A stretch of DNA of 16,580 bases from Gammaproteobacteria bacterium (GTDB taxonomy: Bacteria > Pseudomonadota > Gammaproteobacteria > UBA6429), in assembly GCA_003232015.1 (NCBI GenBank), contig QIKU01000076.1, positions 1-16,580 of the forward strand, in the 5' to 3' direction. Shown piece after piece: positions 15,552 through 16,580 of this stretch; within the stretch, counting starts at the first letter, position 1; each line of letters starts with the position of its first letter. The translations under genes and the position numbers were made by a program. The notes beneath the pieces are model-generated. The model saw only the letters and a list, made by a program, of their open reading frames with translations. It was not told the origin of the DNA and ran no database searches.

Positions 15552-15562
15552 TTTTGTAAAAT

Positions 15563-16580
15563 TTAAAAATTCCCCTGAAACCAACTTTTCATGCGCTGTA
15601 AAACGCTTTTCAAACCATTGCCCATTCGTGCTTCAGATTCACGCACAGCGCGATTCTGATAACCAAACAGTAATAAACCTACACCGGTTGAATGAATTGG
15701 TGTACGCACCACATCCACTAAACCAGTGACATATTGCGGGTGCCCTAAACGCACCGGCATATGAAATATTTCTTCGGCAAGTTCTACCGCCCCTTCCATC
15801 TTTGAACTGCCACCCGTTAAAACAACACCGGCTGCACACAAGTCTTCAAAACCACTGCGGCGTAATTCCGCCTGTATTAAGGTAAATAATTCTTCATAAC
15901 GCGGTTCAACCACTTCTGCTAATGTTTGCCGTGCTAAGCGGCGCGCAGGCCTGTCACCTACACTGGGCACTTCAATTGTTTCTTCGATACTGGCCAACTG
16001 TGTTAAAGCACAGGCATATTTCAATTTAATTTCTTCGGCATGTTGAGTCGGTGTACGCAGAGCAACAGCAATATCATTAGTCACCTGATCACCGGCAATC
16101 GGGATTACTGCAGTATGGCGAATAGCACCTTCGGTAAACACAGCAATGTCGGTTGTGCCGCCACCGATATCAACTAAGCAAACACCGAGTTCTTTTTCAT
16201 CATCGGTTAACACTGCATGACTGGAAGCAAGTTGCTCTAAAATAATATCATCCACTTCTAAACCACAGCGCCTGACACACTTAATAATATTTTGAGCCGC
16301 ACTCACCGCACCGGTCACCATGTGTACTTTTGCTTCTAAGCGCACACCCGACATGCCAATCGGTTCACGAATGCTTTCCTGGTTATCAATAATAAATTCC
16401 TGCGGCAGGATATGAAGTATTTTCTGATCCGCCGGAATAGCAACAGCACGCGCCGCATCAATCACACGTTCAACGTCCGGGTTTGAAACTTCTTTATCTC
16501 GAATTGCAACAATGCCATGTGAGTTCAAACTACGAATATGACTGCCGGCAATCCCTGCATACACAGAATGGATCTGACAA
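15563..16580 (-). CDS. ftsA: Cell division protein FtsA (5' end outside window)
   Basis: FtsA is the actin-like ATPase that tethers FtsZ to the inner membrane and recruits later division proteins. The frame is open to the right edge of the window; the first visible codons read [15 protein letters not shown], an internal part of the family, so roughly the first 80 residues are missing. Visible landmarks are HILPQEF with [23 protein letters not shown] of the 1C subdomain, the phosphate-binding [38 protein letters not shown] and the second ATP signature [12 protein letters not shown]. The C-terminus ends in the amphipathic membrane-targeting helix, [13 protein letters not shown]. ftsZ follows after 38 bases, with no terminator between, so the two are surely co-transcribed. 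Confidence 0.97.
   Translation of the reverse strand, partial: CQIHSVYAGIAGSHIRSLNSHGIVAIRDKEVSNPDVERVIDAARAVAIPADQKILHILPQEFIIDNQESIREPIGMSGVRLEAKVHMVTGAVSAAQNIIKCVRRCGLEVDDIILEQLASSHAVLTDDEKELGVCLVDIGGGTTDIAVFTEGAIRHTAVIPIAGDQVTNDIAVALRTPTQHAEEIKLKYACALTQLASIEETIEVPSVGDRPARRLARQTLAEVVEPRYEELFTLIQAELRRSGFEDLCAAGVVLTGGSSKMEGAVELAEEIFHMPVRLGHPQYVTGLVDVVRTPIHSTGVGLLLFGYQNRAVRESEARMGNGLKSVLQRMKSWFQGNF

Noticed and set aside
15525..15584. An N-terminal extension of FtsZ by 20 codons
   Set aside because: The extra codons overlap the ftsA end and the ribosome site; the perfect AGGAGGT and the family N-terminus place the start at 15524.

Overview
The window is chromosomal housekeeping DNA from a gammaproteobacterium. 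It is fairly A+T-rich by eye. It joins the end of the division and cell wall (dcw) cluster to the type IV pilus pilBCD block. Read from the right end on the minus strand, the order is ftsA (5' end cut off by the window), ftsZ, lpxC, then an M23 peptidase, a CapA-like lipoprotein, secA, argJ, a Nudix/thiamine-phosphate-synthase fusion and a small membrane-anchored protein. Read from the left end on the plus strand, the order is pilB (3' end only), pilC, pilD, coaE, zapD and yacG. The two gene trains converge at 4545-4554. A single plus-strand gene, dciA (DUF721), sits between lpxC and the M23 peptidase. E. coli keeps a recognisable version of this order (ftsA-ftsZ-lpxC-secM-secA-mutT-yacG-zapD-coaE), so the arrangement looks ancestral. 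lpxC implies an outer membrane with lipid A. The genus cannot be named from this sequence.

Region by region. 1-3519 carries the type IV pilus motor (PilB, PilC), the prepilin peptidase PilD and CoaE (last step of CoA synthesis), packed with gaps of 13-60 bases. It ends in an AT-rich intrinsic terminator at 3524-3556. 3570-4545 is zapD-yacG, probably started by a perfect TATAAT so close to the zapD ATG that the mRNA may be leaderless. 4554-9922 is the minus-strand secA-argJ-Nudix/TPS-small protein group, with short gaps or a 1-base overlap. 10075-12361 holds the CapA-like lipoprotein and the M23 peptidase. Between them is a 93-nt palindrome-rich element containing a probable terminator. 12362-12493 is a divergent promoter region. 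12494-12940 is dciA. 13184-14095 is lpxC, and 14379-16580 is ftsZ and ftsA.

Functionally, most genes serve envelope growth and division: FtsZ and FtsA (ring and membrane tether), ZapD (FtsZ bundling), LpxC (lipid A), SecA (export), the M23 peptidase (peptidoglycan) and PilBCD (pili). DciA (replicative helicase loading), YacG (gyrase inhibition), CoaE, ArgJ and the Nudix protein cover replication and metabolism.

This is mostly ordinary conserved sequence. I did not find a convincing new multi-gene system, mobile element, CRISPR array, rRNA or tRNA. The items most worth a second look are the uncharacterised membrane-anchored protein at 4554-5036, the CapA lipoprotein placed just before secA, the degenerate thiamine-phosphate-synthase half of the Nudix protein, and the structured 93-nt element at 11317-11409. 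Smaller leads are the tiny coupled ORFs in front of secA where E. coli has secM, and the close-set start signals of zapD, lpxC and ftsZ.
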